A DNA stretch of 64,000 nt, from positions 26,046 through 90,045 of the forward strand of contig WQWU01000001.1 of assembly GCA_009785215.1 (NCBI GenBank). The letters are read 5' to 3'. The DNA is from Treponema sp. Its GTDB lineage: Bacteria; Spirochaetota; Spirochaetia; Treponematales; Breznakiellaceae. Made by a program: the position numbers and the translations under genes. The stretch's first letter is position 1. Every line of letters begins with the position of its first letter. Below are positions 50,255-59,592 of this stretch, one piece after another. The notes below the pieces were generated by a model. It made no database searches and was not told the origin of the DNA. It worked only from the letters and a program-made list of their open reading frames with translations.

Positions 50255-51602
50255 CATCAAGCGAGTTTAATATCTGCTGAAGCTTCTCTTTTTCTATCAG
50301 ATCGATAAGACGGGCTTCGGTATATCGTTTTGCTTCATCTGTGTATTGCCCAACCGTGATACATATTCCTTTTCCGGCTTTTACTTCTTTTAAGTGTGAA
50401 CCAAAGTCTCTTACTATCAATTCTCCGATAGAACCCTGAGTTCTTATGAATCTGAACATGATAAGGTCTGACCATTTTGATGTATCAATTTCTGCAAGTA
50501 TGTCAGCCCACTCAGCTTTATTAACAGTAATATTTGTAATTTTTACTTTTGCTCTTCCAAAATAGGTCATTACAATTTTACGGCAAAGCGCGATAAAATC
50601 CGCAGATGAACCCATAAGGAATGTCTGCAGGTTACGATTTGCGCTTAACTCAATATATTTGCCCAACAGAATGGCAACATCTTTGTATCCCGGGTTTTCT
50701 GCCTGTAATTGTTTTAAATGAGGAATAGCTTTGCCGATTTCATTTAATTTGATTAATGTTGTTGAAAGTCTGTAACGAAGTTCAGCCAGAATATCAACTT
50801 TAATGTTAGCGTGCTTTAATCCAATTTCAAAATCCTGAATTGCCGCTTCATACTGTCTTGTATCCAGATGTATGGTTCCTGCTACGAGACAGGAATTGGG
50901 GCCCATTACCGGGTCTGCGCGAAGATGATTAAAGATTCGTAATGCCTGCTCAGTTTGATTTGCTTCATGGTAACATTCTGCAAGAGTATATAAAGATTCC
51001 TTGTCATCCGGAGCAAGGTCGATTGCTTTGCGGATAAAACTCATGGCTTCTTTTGGTTTTTTTAATCTAAAGAGCGCATGTCCAAGATAGCGAAGTACTG
51101 CAGGGCTGTCCGGATCCTGAGTACGCGCTGCAGCCAAAAGCTGAACCGCTTTTTCATAATTTTTTCTGTCAAATTCTAGTGCGCCAAGCTCGTAATTTAC
51201 TTCGAAATTATCCTGTCTGAATGATCTTGCAGAAGAAAAAGCTTTGTATGCCTGATCCAGCATATTAAGCTTGCGTGCGGAAATACCGTATCTTAAAAAT
51301 ACTTCGAAATTATCAACACCTTTAACATGATGATTCATTGCAACCTGATCCGAGAGTGTCTCGTAGGTTTTCATAGCTTTATCCCATTTTTGTTCATCAA
51401 AGTATGCGCTGGCTATGACATTAAGGGCTTCCGGGTCATTTGGATTTTGAGCAAGTCTTTTGTTGGCTTCCTTTACCGCAGACTCACGATCTTTGGACAG
51501 TTTTCCGCCGCCTAAAGAAACACCGCGGGCTGCTCCTTTAATAAGGAATACAAAGCTGACAACCAGTATAATTGCAATAATGCCAATAAAAATAGGATAC
51601 AT
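50226..51602 (-). CDS. TPR protein with C-terminal Mrr-like restriction endonuclease-fold domain
   Basis: N-terminal TM, TPR units, C-term VRDFGSHLKEVKAGKGICITVGQYTDEAKRYTE. Confidence 0.65.
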   Translation of the reverse strand: MYPIFIGIIAIILVVSFVFLIKGAARGVSLGGGKLSKDRESAVKEANKRLAQNPNDPEALNVIASAYFDEQKWDKAMKTYETLSDQVAMNHHVKGVDNFEVFLRYGISARKLNMLDQAYKAFSSARSFRQDNFEVNYELGALEFDRKNYEKAVQLLAAARTQDPDSPAVLRYLGHALFRLKKPKEAMSFIRKAIDLAPDDKESLYTLAECYHEANQTEQALRIFNHLRADPVMGPNSCLVAGTIHLDTRQYEAAIQDFEIGLKHANIKVDILAELRYRLSTTLIKLNEIGKAIPHLKQLQAENPGYKDVAILLGKYIELSANRNLQTFLMGSSADFIALCRKIVMTYFGRAKVKITNITVNKAEWADILAEIDTSKWSDLIMFRFIRTQGSIGELIVRDFGSHLKEVKAGKGICITVGQYTDEAKRYTEARLIDLIEKEKLQQILNSLDARAAAVVKK

Positions 51603-51695
51603 ATTTTATATTATCGGATATTTTTTAACTTTTACATATATGTTTTACAGGTAAAGTACAGCAATTTTGTCAAAAAATGCTTAATTAAATGATAT

Positions 51696-52037
51696 TTAGC
51701 CTGCAGTTTGGTTCGATTTTTTTGTTATATACTGTTTACAGACCGTTTCCATTGCCATGTTTATATGCCTGGAAAAGTCTTCTGAAAACTCAAGTAATGT
51801 ATTTTGTTCATCTGATGTATTCTCGCCTTTGAAAAGTGAACAAACTTCGATACCAAGAGCTAAAGCAAGGCTGCACAGAGTTTTAGCCTGCGGAAAATTG
51901 TTTCCGCGTTCTATATCAGAAAGTGAAGTTATGGAAATTTGTGCTTTTTCTGCCAAATCTGCTTGTGACATTTGCCTGCGAAAGCGGAAAAATTTGATAT
52001 TTTTACCAACTTTTTCTTTTAATTCCTGCTCTTGCAT
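51696..52037 (-). CDS. XRE-family HTH regulator
   Basis: RRQMSQADLAEKAQISITSLSDIERGNNFPQAKTL. Confidence 0.92.
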   Translation of the reverse strand: MQEQELKEKVGKNIKFFRFRRQMSQADLAEKAQISITSLSDIERGNNFPQAKTLCSLALALGIEVCSLFKGENTSDEQNTLLEFSEDFSRHINMAMETVCKQYITKKSNQTAG

Positions 52038-52257
52038 TTATAAATACCTATCCTTGCCCCTTTTTTATTAAACCAAGCTTAAAAACTATTGACAAACAGC
52101 CATTGCCTGTATACTATAAAGGTAATAGCTTATGGTTCTGTAGACTAAAATAATGCAAAAACGCTGATTTTCGGCTTTTTGATAGGCTAGCCTGTATGGG
52201 CGAGCAATGTTTAAACAAAGGGAGAATTAATCTCCCAGATTTACTAAGGAAGGTTTT

Positions 52258-52560
52258 ATGAACAAGAAAGTAATTGGAATTGCATTTGTACTTTTGGTGT
52301 TGTTTACAGTAGCGGCTTTTGCGCAAACCAGAACTAGATTTAATTATACTGTAACATTTCAAATTATAAATGCTTCAACTTTTGAAGTAATAAATTCTGG
52401 GTCTCTAAATGCACGTAGAGGTGGAGATAGGATGACAGATGTACAAGTTAAAGCTGATATTAGGCGCCAACTTGGTTGGCCTGGTGGAACTGATCAGCGT
52501 TCTGTCAGTAATGTAACTCAACGTCTTATTTGGGTTAACATACAGGAGAATAGAGAGTAA
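52258..52560 (+). CDS. Small secreted protein of unknown function (100 aa)
   Basis: Signal peptide ending AFAQ; GGGAGA-ATTAAT-CTCCC-like hairpin and AAGGAAGG upstream of the ATG. Confidence 0.65.
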   Translation: MNKKVIGIAFVLLVLFTVAAFAQTRTRFNYTVTFQIINASTFEVINSGSLNARRGGDRMTDVQVKADIRRQLGWPGGTDQRSVSNVTQRLIWVNIQENRE

Positions 52561-52687
52561 ACATAAAATAATATAAGGCTCTACCAACTTATATTACTCT
52601 AGTATAAGGCACTGCACTGGTATTTGTTACCAGAATTTTGTAGCTAATTATCAAAAGGGTTGTCCTTGAAGTAATTCTTGGGCAGCC

Positions 52688-52765
52688 CTTTTTTTTGTCA
52701 TTGCGCTCTCTGTGTCTTAGTGCTCTTTGTGTGAACCTCTAAACTCTTCTCTGCGAAAATCTGCG
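52688..52765. repeat. Dispersed CTCTGCG-type repeat, copy d
   Basis: cgctctctgtgtcttagtgctctttgtgtgaacctctaaactcttctctgcg. Confidence 0.75.
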
Positions 52766-52816
52766 GACAGTTTTCTTTCTTTGAGTGAGTTTATCCCAAA
52801 CATCAATTGATGTATT

Positions 52817-53053
52817 TCATATAGCAACAGCTATTTTTTCTCGTACCATTTCTCCGATTATTTGGGAAGGAGTTTTTTGATCGGCAATGGCTTTAGTGTT
52901 TAAATAATTAGCAGTAACATTATCAATAGTTATCGTGTGAGCAGATTTCTTACATTGAGTAAAATATCCTGTTCCATTAGAACCTGGTTTAGGCGGATTC
53001 TTTGTCCATTTTTCGTCAAGTCTTTTTGCTTCTTCATCTGTCATATGTGCCAT
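52817..53053 (-). CDS. Putative antitoxin (BrnA/CopG-like)
   Basis: 78 aa acidic/basic protein with C-terminal RHH-like TPSQIIGEMVREKIAV; directly follows the small toxin-like ORF. Confidence 0.5.
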   Translation of the reverse strand: MAHMTDEEAKRLDEKWTKNPPKPGSNGTGYFTQCKKSAHTITIDNVTANYLNTKAIADQKTPSQIIGEMVREKIAVAI

Positions 53054-53063
53054 AACTACTCCT

Positions 53064-53336
53064 TCATTTTAATAGATGGTGATAAATATTCCTACACGGC
53101 ATTGCATGAAATACATTTACACGATGTTCACTTATAAAATTGTATAATATCTCTATAGGATTCGCATTGCGGTCAAAGCCAATCAGAAGATACTTGTCTC
53201 TTGCATCTTCATCATCAGGTTCATCTAATATACCATCATAAATTGCTGTATCAAAAACCCGATAAATATCTACCTCGCTTACATTATGTGTAAAAGCGGC
53301 AGGATTGAATTCAATGACAAAATCCATATATTCCAT
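53064..53336 (-). CDS. Putative toxin of a TA pair (BrnT-like)
   Basis: FVIEFNPAAFTHNVSEVDIYRVF...KYLLIGFDRNANPIEILYNFISEHRVNVFHAMPCR; BrnT-like length and layout. Confidence 0.5.
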   Translation of the reverse strand: MEYMDFVIEFNPAAFTHNVSEVDIYRVFDTAIYDGILDEPDDEDARDKYLLIGFDRNANPIEILYNFISEHRVNVFHAMPCRNIYHHLLK

Positions 53337-53432
53337 AATAAAACACTTTATAAATAAAGGCTAGCATATCTATCTGAATGACACATTTAATGACTTTCCT
53401 CTCTGTGCCTGCTAGAAGCTTTGCTTCAAGAC

Positions 53433-53528
53433 CCTTGCTCTCTGTGTCTTCGCGCCTTTGTGTGAGGTTCTTCTAAAAATCCTGACTAATCTTAACTGAT
53501 TAGGCAAGTAATCAATTAAGATTGGTTT
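53433..53528. repeat. 96-bp direct repeat, left copy
   Basis: ccttgctctctgtgtcttcgcgcctttgtgtgaggttcttct...aatcaattaagattggttt; 4 mismatches to 54196-54291. Confidence 0.93.
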
Positions 53529-53539
53529 CTAATAGATAA

Positions 53540-53908
53540 CTAAAGAGCAGCTTCTTTTAACTTTTCGCCTATTGCTTCATCAATAAATGCGTTTATGCTT
53601 TTTCCATACAATTTTGCTTGTTTTGCAAGCCTGTAATGACGCTCTTTGCTTGTACGGTAAGTTATGCTGCCTTTAAAATCATTAATTTTTAGCGGTTCTG
53701 GAATCTGCATATCATTATCAATGCTTGTTTTAACATATGAAGTTAATGCCTCTTTAAGATTGGATAACACTTCTTCGCGGGTTTTACCGCTTGTCATATT
53801 GCGTTCAAGTTCGATAATACTGCCTAAAAAACAACCATCAACATCAGACCATTCAATAATATACGTGTACGGCAAATTTAAATAATAATTTAAGTTTTTC
53901 TTACTCAT
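53540..53908 (-). CDS. hicB: HicB-family antitoxin
   Basis: YTYIIEWSDVDGCFLGSIIELER ... TSGKTREEVLSNLKEAL, RHH C-terminus. Confidence 0.85.
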   Translation of the reverse strand: MSKKNLNYYLNLPYTYIIEWSDVDGCFLGSIIELERNMTSGKTREEVLSNLKEALTSYVKTSIDNDMQIPEPLKINDFKGSITYRTSKERHYRLAKQAKLYGKSINAFIDEAIGEKLKEAAL

Positions 53909-54146
53909 TGTTATATCCCTCCTGTTTTAATGTCTCTTGTAATTTTTCTATTAAATATTGTTTTAATGGGTTTTGTGTAAGAACAATAGTAACTGACTGA
54001 CGATCAGGTTTCCTAAAAGTGCGATGAGAACCGCTGGTTGGAGTTGATTTAAAATCCAGCTTTTTTAGAATATTAACGGCTTCATCAGGTGTTATATCTG
54101 ATTTACCTTCAAATATTCGTTTTATCAGCTTCTCGTACTTGCCCAT
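53901..54146 (-). CDS. hicA: HicA-family mRNA interferase toxin
   Basis: LKKLDFKSTPTSGSHRTFRKPDRQSVTIVLTQNPLKQYLIEKLQ. Confidence 0.88.
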   Translation of the reverse strand: MGKYEKLIKRIFEGKSDITPDEAVNILKKLDFKSTPTSGSHRTFRKPDRQSVTIVLTQNPLKQYLIEKLQETLKQEGYNNE

Positions 54147-54195
54147 GATATTATGATAGCATATTTGCTATCATTTGTCAAGTACGAATTTTTCT

Positions 54196-54291
54196 CCTTG
54201 CTCTCTGCGTCTTCGCGCCTTTGTGTGAGGTTCTTCTATAAATCCTGGCTAATCTTAACTGATTAGACAAGTAATCAATTAAGATTGGTTT
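54196..54291. repeat. 96-bp direct repeat, right copy
   Basis: Matches 53433-53528 except 4 positions; contains imperfect inverted repeat AATCTTAACTGATT / AATCAATTAAGATT. Confidence 0.93.
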
Positions 54292-54432
54292 TGCAGGTGA
54301 ACGAAAAGACTGGTTTATCTTCCCCTTTTGGCTTACTTTTATAGACTATTTAAGACTTGACATTTGCTTTTTGAGCGCATAAACTTTAATAAAGGCAGTT
54401 TTTGTCTAGCCTGGGAGAAAGGAGTAAGTCCA

Positions 54433-55416
54433 ATGGCATCAAGTATTGGCATTAAAATCGCCAACGGAGAATTCTACCCCATAATGGAGGAGAATTCATT
54501 AATAAAGAAAAGACTGATTCTCACCACGGTTCATGATAATCAACCCAGTGTCCAGATTGATCTATACAGGAGTCCGCAGGGAACCATGCCGGATGCCCAG
54601 TATATCGGTACTGTTGTTGTAGAAAATATCAAACCAAAACAAAAAGGTGAACCTTCCATAGAGATGGTTATTTCTTCTGATAAAGACGGCAATATAGTTG
54701 CTGATGCTATTGACCTTGATACCGGCGCAAACGGTGAGCATTATGTTTTAACTGTTTCCTTAAAATCTCTTGATGAGACTTCCCGCGATATGGAAATTCC
54801 AGACTTTGAACTGGAAACCAACGAAGAACCTCCTTCCGGTTTATATAATCAGGCAAGTAAAGTGCGTAATGAAAAAACCGGTTCATCAAATAAATGGCTT
54901 ATTCCTTTACTTATTCTTCTTCTTTTACTTGGGCTTCTTGCAATATGGTTATTCTTCTTTAACGGCATGGATACTGTCCGCCCGCTTGTTGATAAATATA
55001 CTACTGATAAAACTACAGAAATAGTTAGTGAACCGGTAAGTGAACCGGTAAGGCAGCCTGAACCGGAACCAACCCCAGTGCAGGAAGAACCGCCTGTTAT
55101 GCAAACTGAACCTGTTCAGCAAGTAGTTGAGCCGCCGCCGGTTATTCAGGCTCCGCAGACTCCGCCTCCGCCGAGAGAGCAAACTGCAAGACCTGCAAGC
55201 GGACGTAATCCGCCGGTTGCATCCTATAATGTTCCTGCAACTATTCCCAGAGAAGGCGTAAATTACAGAATCCGCTGGGGAGATACATTATGGGATATTG
55301 CAGAAGCTTTTTACCGGGATCCGTGGCAGTATCCAAGAATTGCACGGCATAACAATATTCGTAATCCGGATTTAATTATTTCCGGCAGAACAATCCGTGT
55401 TCCGCCCAGAAATTAA
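54433..55416 (+). CDS. LysM-domain membrane protein
   Basis: Central TM, Pro-rich linker, C-term YRIRWGDTLWDIAEAFYRDPWQYPRIARHNNIRNPDLIISGRTIRVP. Confidence 0.88.
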   Translation: MASSIGIKIANGEFYPIMEENSLIKKRLILTTVHDNQPSVQIDLYRSPQGTMPDAQYIGTVVVENIKPKQKGEPSIEMVISSDKDGNIVADAIDLDTGANGEHYVLTVSLKSLDETSRDMEIPDFELETNEEPPSGLYNQASKVRNEKTGSSNKWLIPLLILLLLLGLLAIWLFFFNGMDTVRPLVDKYTTDKTTEIVSEPVSEPVRQPEPEPTPVQEEPPVMQTEPVQQVVEPPPVIQAPQTPPPPREQTARPASGRNPPVASYNVPATIPREGVNYRIRWGDTLWDIAEAFYRDPWQYPRIARHNNIRNPDLIISGRTIRVPPRN

Positions 55417-57389
55417 TGAAATTTGATTTTTTACGTATTTTCGTTTTTTTAATTTTCTCTGTACTGGTATTCTCGTGCGTGACTCCGCAGGTTCGGAATA
55501 ACGATTTTTATCTTGGTTTAATGAATGATTCAAAAACCGAAAAAATCAAGTTATTCGAAAGCGCTTTAGCCAGCCCCAATGAATATATCAGACGCGCTGC
55601 AGCGGAAGAACTTGCTGTGTTAATGATCCAGGGTACTGAACTTTCTGCAAAAACAGCCGAACTGGTGCGCAGGGAAGTACGCGGCTGGTGGGCTGCAGCT
55701 TTTGATATAACTCCTCCGGACAGGGATAAAGCGCTTTCTTTTCTGCTCGGCGTAGAAAGCAATACAGCTTCCTTTGATCTTGCACGAAGTTATGTTTTAA
55801 ATGAATGCGAAAAAAACGGATTAACATTTACAGATCAAGAAAATGCCGCAATAGAAGGGCACAATGCTGTTTTTCATTTGCGTTACAATGATGCATTGGG
55901 TTTTTTCCGTATTTTTCAGGAAGACGGGAAATGGCCGGACAAAATACCGGATTTATTTTTTGAGTATCCCATGTTGATAAATGACCTGGGCAGAACTTTT
56001 CAGTTTACTGCAACAGGCGGCGAGGGGTTAAATCTTTTTTTAAAATGGGAAACAGGCTTATCGGATCAGTTTGATGATATGCGCTTTAGATTGATTTTTT
56101 ATGCTGCGCGGATTGCGCGCCGTATGGGCGCTTCGCAGAATGCAAATGCTATTTCTTTATTTGAACGCGCCCTGGTTCTTGCTCCGGATTTTGAACAGCA
56201 GGATGCATGTATCTGGTATATATTAGATGCTTCAATAAGCGGGTCTACTGCTGTTTTTTATGACAGGCTTGAACGTCATGTTCCAAAATGGTACAGCGCA
56301 AGTTACTACAACGGGTTAATGGAAAGATACCTTGTAAGGCTTGTTACGGGGCGTGAGTGGAGAAGGGTTATAAGAACCTTCAATCTTATTAAAGATACAG
56401 AAGCAGTTATTCCCAAAGCCGGATTTGCATGGGTAATTGCCCGCACAATGGAAGAAAATTTTCTTAATGCAGAAGACAGGCGTTTAGCGGCACAGGTTTT
56501 AAATGTTTCATCTGTAACACCCGCTCACTTTTATCAAATTGCATATGATGCCGGTGAATCATTATTGATGCCTGCTCTTTATTACCGGATGCAAAGCGCA
56601 AAAGCTTTGAATCTGCCGCTTTTGGTTTTTTCTGAAAATAACGGTAATTCCGGGAATGAAAGTGACTTACCGGCTTATTCTGCCGCGCTTCAGTTTCTTC
56701 TTGGTTTTTTTGCAAATAACGCAGAGAGTTTATCTGTTCCTTATATAAGAGCGCTTGAAAGAACGCTTTCACCCGGTGAGCTGCGCGTAATGGCAGAAAC
56801 TCTGGAAATTGCAGAAATGTATCCTATGTCTATGAGGATGGTATCTCTTTACCTTTACAGGCAGGATCATAAGAAAACACGGCGGGATTTGGAACTTATG
56901 TATCCGCGCCCTTTTTTGGAACTGGTAGAGAAGAATGCAGGATATTTTGATATTGCGGCGCCGCTGCTTTTTGGCCTTATTCGTACAGAAAGCGCTTTTC
57001 AGAGCGCTGTTATTTCGCGCGCAGGAGCGGTTGGATTGTCACAGCTTATGCCGGGAACCGCAAGGGAACAGGCAGAACGTATAAGACGCGCCGGCGGCCC
57101 TGACTTTTTTTGTTCTGATGAAAAAATCGATTCTACAAATCCGGATATAAATGTTTATATTGGATCGCACTATTATAATTATTTATTAAGCCGGTTTAAC
57201 AATGACGCGCAGCTTGCTTTAATGTCGTATAATGGCGGGCAAACACGCGTACGCCGCTGGCGCAATGCAAGTAATCTGCCTGTAGATCTGTTTGTAGAGA
57301 CTGTATCTATTTATGAAACCAGGGATTACGGCAGAAGAGTTCCGGCTATCGGCAGAATATACGAAGAATTATATTACAGGGAAAATTAA
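55416..57389 (+). CDS. Lytic transglycosylase (SLT domain) lipoprotein
   Basis: FSCVTP lipobox; RTESAFQSAVISRAGAVGLSQLMPGTA, ALMSYNGG. Confidence 0.9.
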   Translation: MKFDFLRIFVFLIFSVLVFSCVTPQVRNNDFYLGLMNDSKTEKIKLFESALASPNEYIRRAAAEELAVLMIQGTELSAKTAELVRREVRGWWAAAFDITPPDRDKALSFLLGVESNTASFDLARSYVLNECEKNGLTFTDQENAAIEGHNAVFHLRYNDALGFFRIFQEDGKWPDKIPDLFFEYPMLINDLGRTFQFTATGGEGLNLFLKWETGLSDQFDDMRFRLIFYAARIARRMGASQNANAISLFERALVLAPDFEQQDACIWYILDASISGSTAVFYDRLERHVPKWYSASYYNGLMERYLVRLVTGREWRRVIRTFNLIKDTEAVIPKAGFAWVIARTMEENFLNAEDRRLAAQVLNVSSVTPAHFYQIAYDAGESLLMPALYYRMQSAKALNLPLLVFSENNGNSGNESDLPAYSAALQFLLGFFANNAESLSVPYIRALERTLSPGELRVMAETLEIAEMYPMSMRMVSLYLYRQDHKKTRRDLELMYPRPFLELVEKNAGYFDIAAPLLFGLIRTESAFQSAVISRAGAVGLSQLMPGTAREQAERIRRAGGPDFFCSDEKIDSTNPDINVYIGSHYYNYLLSRFNNDAQLALMSYNGGQTRVRRWRNASNLPVDLFVETVSIYETRDYGRRVPAIGRIYEELYYREN

Positions 57390-57394
57390 AAACA

Positions 57395-58447
57395 TTACGG
57401 AAAAAGCGCTCTTTCCAGCTGTTCACGCGGATTACCTCTCCGCGGTTTTATTGTTTTTGCAGCGTTTATAAATGCAGTAAGGTTACGTCCGGAACGTTCG
57501 TATAAATCCATGTAAAAGTTATCAGGTGAATAATACAATCTAAATAGTTCAAGATACGCATTGTTAATGTTCATTTCATAAAAACCGCGGTAATTATTGC
57601 TTGTAAAAAGAGTTTCGTATTCCGAGTTAAATCTTTCTTTTGCATTTTTTATTATCCGTTCTTTTTCGATTATTATTTCTTCGCTGTTTATAATGTTCCT
57701 GTCCGAAGAATATAGGATTTCAAGTTCTGCTATCAGAGATTGAATAAAAGTTAAAAAAGCACGGCTGTCTGCGGCAGATACAAGTTTTTCTTTGTACTCT
57801 TTGGAATCGATGCCGTAATGTGTTTCCATAAAAAGTCTTGCGCCTTCTGTGCCTATAAACTCCGCCAGTTCTTCGTTGAAATTCATGTGTCCTTTTAAAA
57901 ATACAGTTGAGTGCACAAGTTCGTGAATAATCAGGCTTGCCAGCCTGTCCGGCGGATAATTCCGCATATATGAGAAAAGCGGGTCTCTGAACCAGCCAAG
58001 TGTGCTGAATGCGTCAACACCGCGTATCCAGACATCAAGATTAAGTTTTTCCAGTCTTTCCCGTTCCTTTCGTGCATCATTAATATCAAAAAATCCTTTG
58101 TAGGGCATTCTGCCGACAATTGGGAAATTCCACTCGTAACGGAGGAAAGAATCTTTTGCCGATGCGGAGACTATTGCAGCAAGGTAATCCCTGCCGAGTT
58201 CTACATAATTTGTATAATTTTTGCTTTCGTTAAGACCCAGTTCATTCATCGCAAAGGCTCTTATTTTTATTACTAGGTTGATGAACTCTTCATCGCCTGC
58301 CTCTTCCAGAGGAACTGCGCGGTTCAGGTAACCTATCATGGTTGTACCCTGCTTAAGGGTGTAACAGCCAGAAAGAAAAAAGGAAGAAACAAGGAGTAGA
58401 ATTGCGGCAAATACCGGCGGCAGATGATATATTCTGGGATTAATCAT
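57395..58447 (-). CDS. Putative zinc aminopeptidase (COG4324-like) lipoprotein
   Basis: FFLSGCYTLKQG, IHELVHSTVFLKGHMNFNEELAEFIG (HExxH). Confidence 0.85.
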   Translation of the reverse strand: MINPRIYHLPPVFAAILLLVSSFFLSGCYTLKQGTTMIGYLNRAVPLEEAGDEEFINLVIKIRAFAMNELGLNESKNYTNYVELGRDYLAAIVSASAKDSFLRYEWNFPIVGRMPYKGFFDINDARKERERLEKLNLDVWIRGVDAFSTLGWFRDPLFSYMRNYPPDRLASLIIHELVHSTVFLKGHMNFNEELAEFIGTEGARLFMETHYGIDSKEYKEKLVSAADSRAFLTFIQSLIAELEILYSSDRNIINSEEIIIEKERIIKNAKERFNSEYETLFTSNNYRGFYEMNINNAYLELFRLYYSPDNFYMDLYERSGRNLTAFINAAKTIKPRRGNPREQLERALFP

Positions 58448-58552
58448 ATTTTCTAAATAAATTATATGATATTTTTATTCTGTGTACCAGCGCTACTTGC
58501 ATTTTGTTTATTTTTGTTCTATTATTGCCAGATAGTTTCCCAGGAGGAATGT

Positions 58553-59563
58553 ATGATAAGACCAATAACATTATTTTCAGGACAATGGACAGATTTACCT
58601 TTTGACAAATTTTGTGAAAAAGCAAAATCATTTGGTTATGATGGTATTGAAATAGCCTGTTGGGGGGATCATCTTGATTTAAAAAAAGCAGCTTCTGATC
58701 CCAAATATATAGAAGAACGCAAAAATATCTTAAAAACTTATAATCTTAAAGTATTGGCATTAGGAACACATTTAATTGGGCAATGCATTACAGACGGCGC
58801 AGATTCACGTTTTTGCAGTATTGTTCCTTCTAACCTTCACGGGAAACCTGAAGATGTTCGTAAGTGGGCAATTCAGGAAATGAAATATGCCGCCGTAGCT
58901 GCAAAAAATCTTGGTGTAAAAGTTATTACCGGTTTTATCGGTAATCCGCTTTGGTCTGCATGGTATTCTCTGCCAAGGCTGCCTTTGGGAGCGCAGGCTT
59001 CAGAGCCGGTACTGGCAGATGCTTATGCACATGTTCTTAAACATTGGACACCTGTCTTTGATGAGTTTGACAAAAACGGTGTAAAATTGGCTCTGGAAAT
59101 ACAGGCCGGAGGTATAACTTTTGATTACTACAGCGCTGAACGGTTTTTAAAAGAGTTAAAAAACCGCAAGACTGTTGGTTTTAATTTTGATCCTTCCGGT
59201 CTTTTATGGCAGGGTATTATTCCTCATCTTTTTATACGTGATTTTGCAAGACATATTATTCATGCCCGCATAAAAGATATAACAGTTACTTTGGACGGTA
59301 AAGCGGGGATACTTGGTTCTTTCCTTCCTTCCGGAGAAGTAAGGCGCGGCTGGAATTTCCGTTCACCAGGTCATGGAGATGTTGATTTTGAAAATATTAT
59401 CCGCGAATTTAACGCAGTAAATTATAAGGGGCCGCTTTCTGTAGAATGGGAAGATTCCAGTATGAACAGGGAACTAGGCGCAAAAGAAGCGTTTGAATTT
59501 ACAAAGAGTATCAATTTTTCTCCTTCTGACACAGTTTCTGACGATATTTCAAAGGCAGAATAA
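58553..59563 (+). CDS. Sugar phosphate isomerase/epimerase (AP-endonuclease-2-like TIM barrel)
   Basis: MIRPITLFSGQWTDLPFDKFCEKAKSFGYDGIEIACWGDHLD; VEWED; start re-assigned from 58466. Confidence 0.85.
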   Translation: MIRPITLFSGQWTDLPFDKFCEKAKSFGYDGIEIACWGDHLDLKKAASDPKYIEERKNILKTYNLKVLALGTHLIGQCITDGADSRFCSIVPSNLHGKPEDVRKWAIQEMKYAAVAAKNLGVKVITGFIGNPLWSAWYSLPRLPLGAQASEPVLADAYAHVLKHWTPVFDEFDKNGVKLALEIQAGGITFDYYSAERFLKELKNRKTVGFNFDPSGLLWQGIIPHLFIRDFARHIIHARIKDITVTLDGKAGILGSFLPSGEVRRGWNFRSPGHGDVDFENIIREFNAVNYKGPLSVEWEDSSMNRELGAKEAFEFTKSINFSPSDTVSDDISKAE

Positions 59564-59592
59564 CTTTTTCTATCCTTGGGAGGGGAGGGAAA

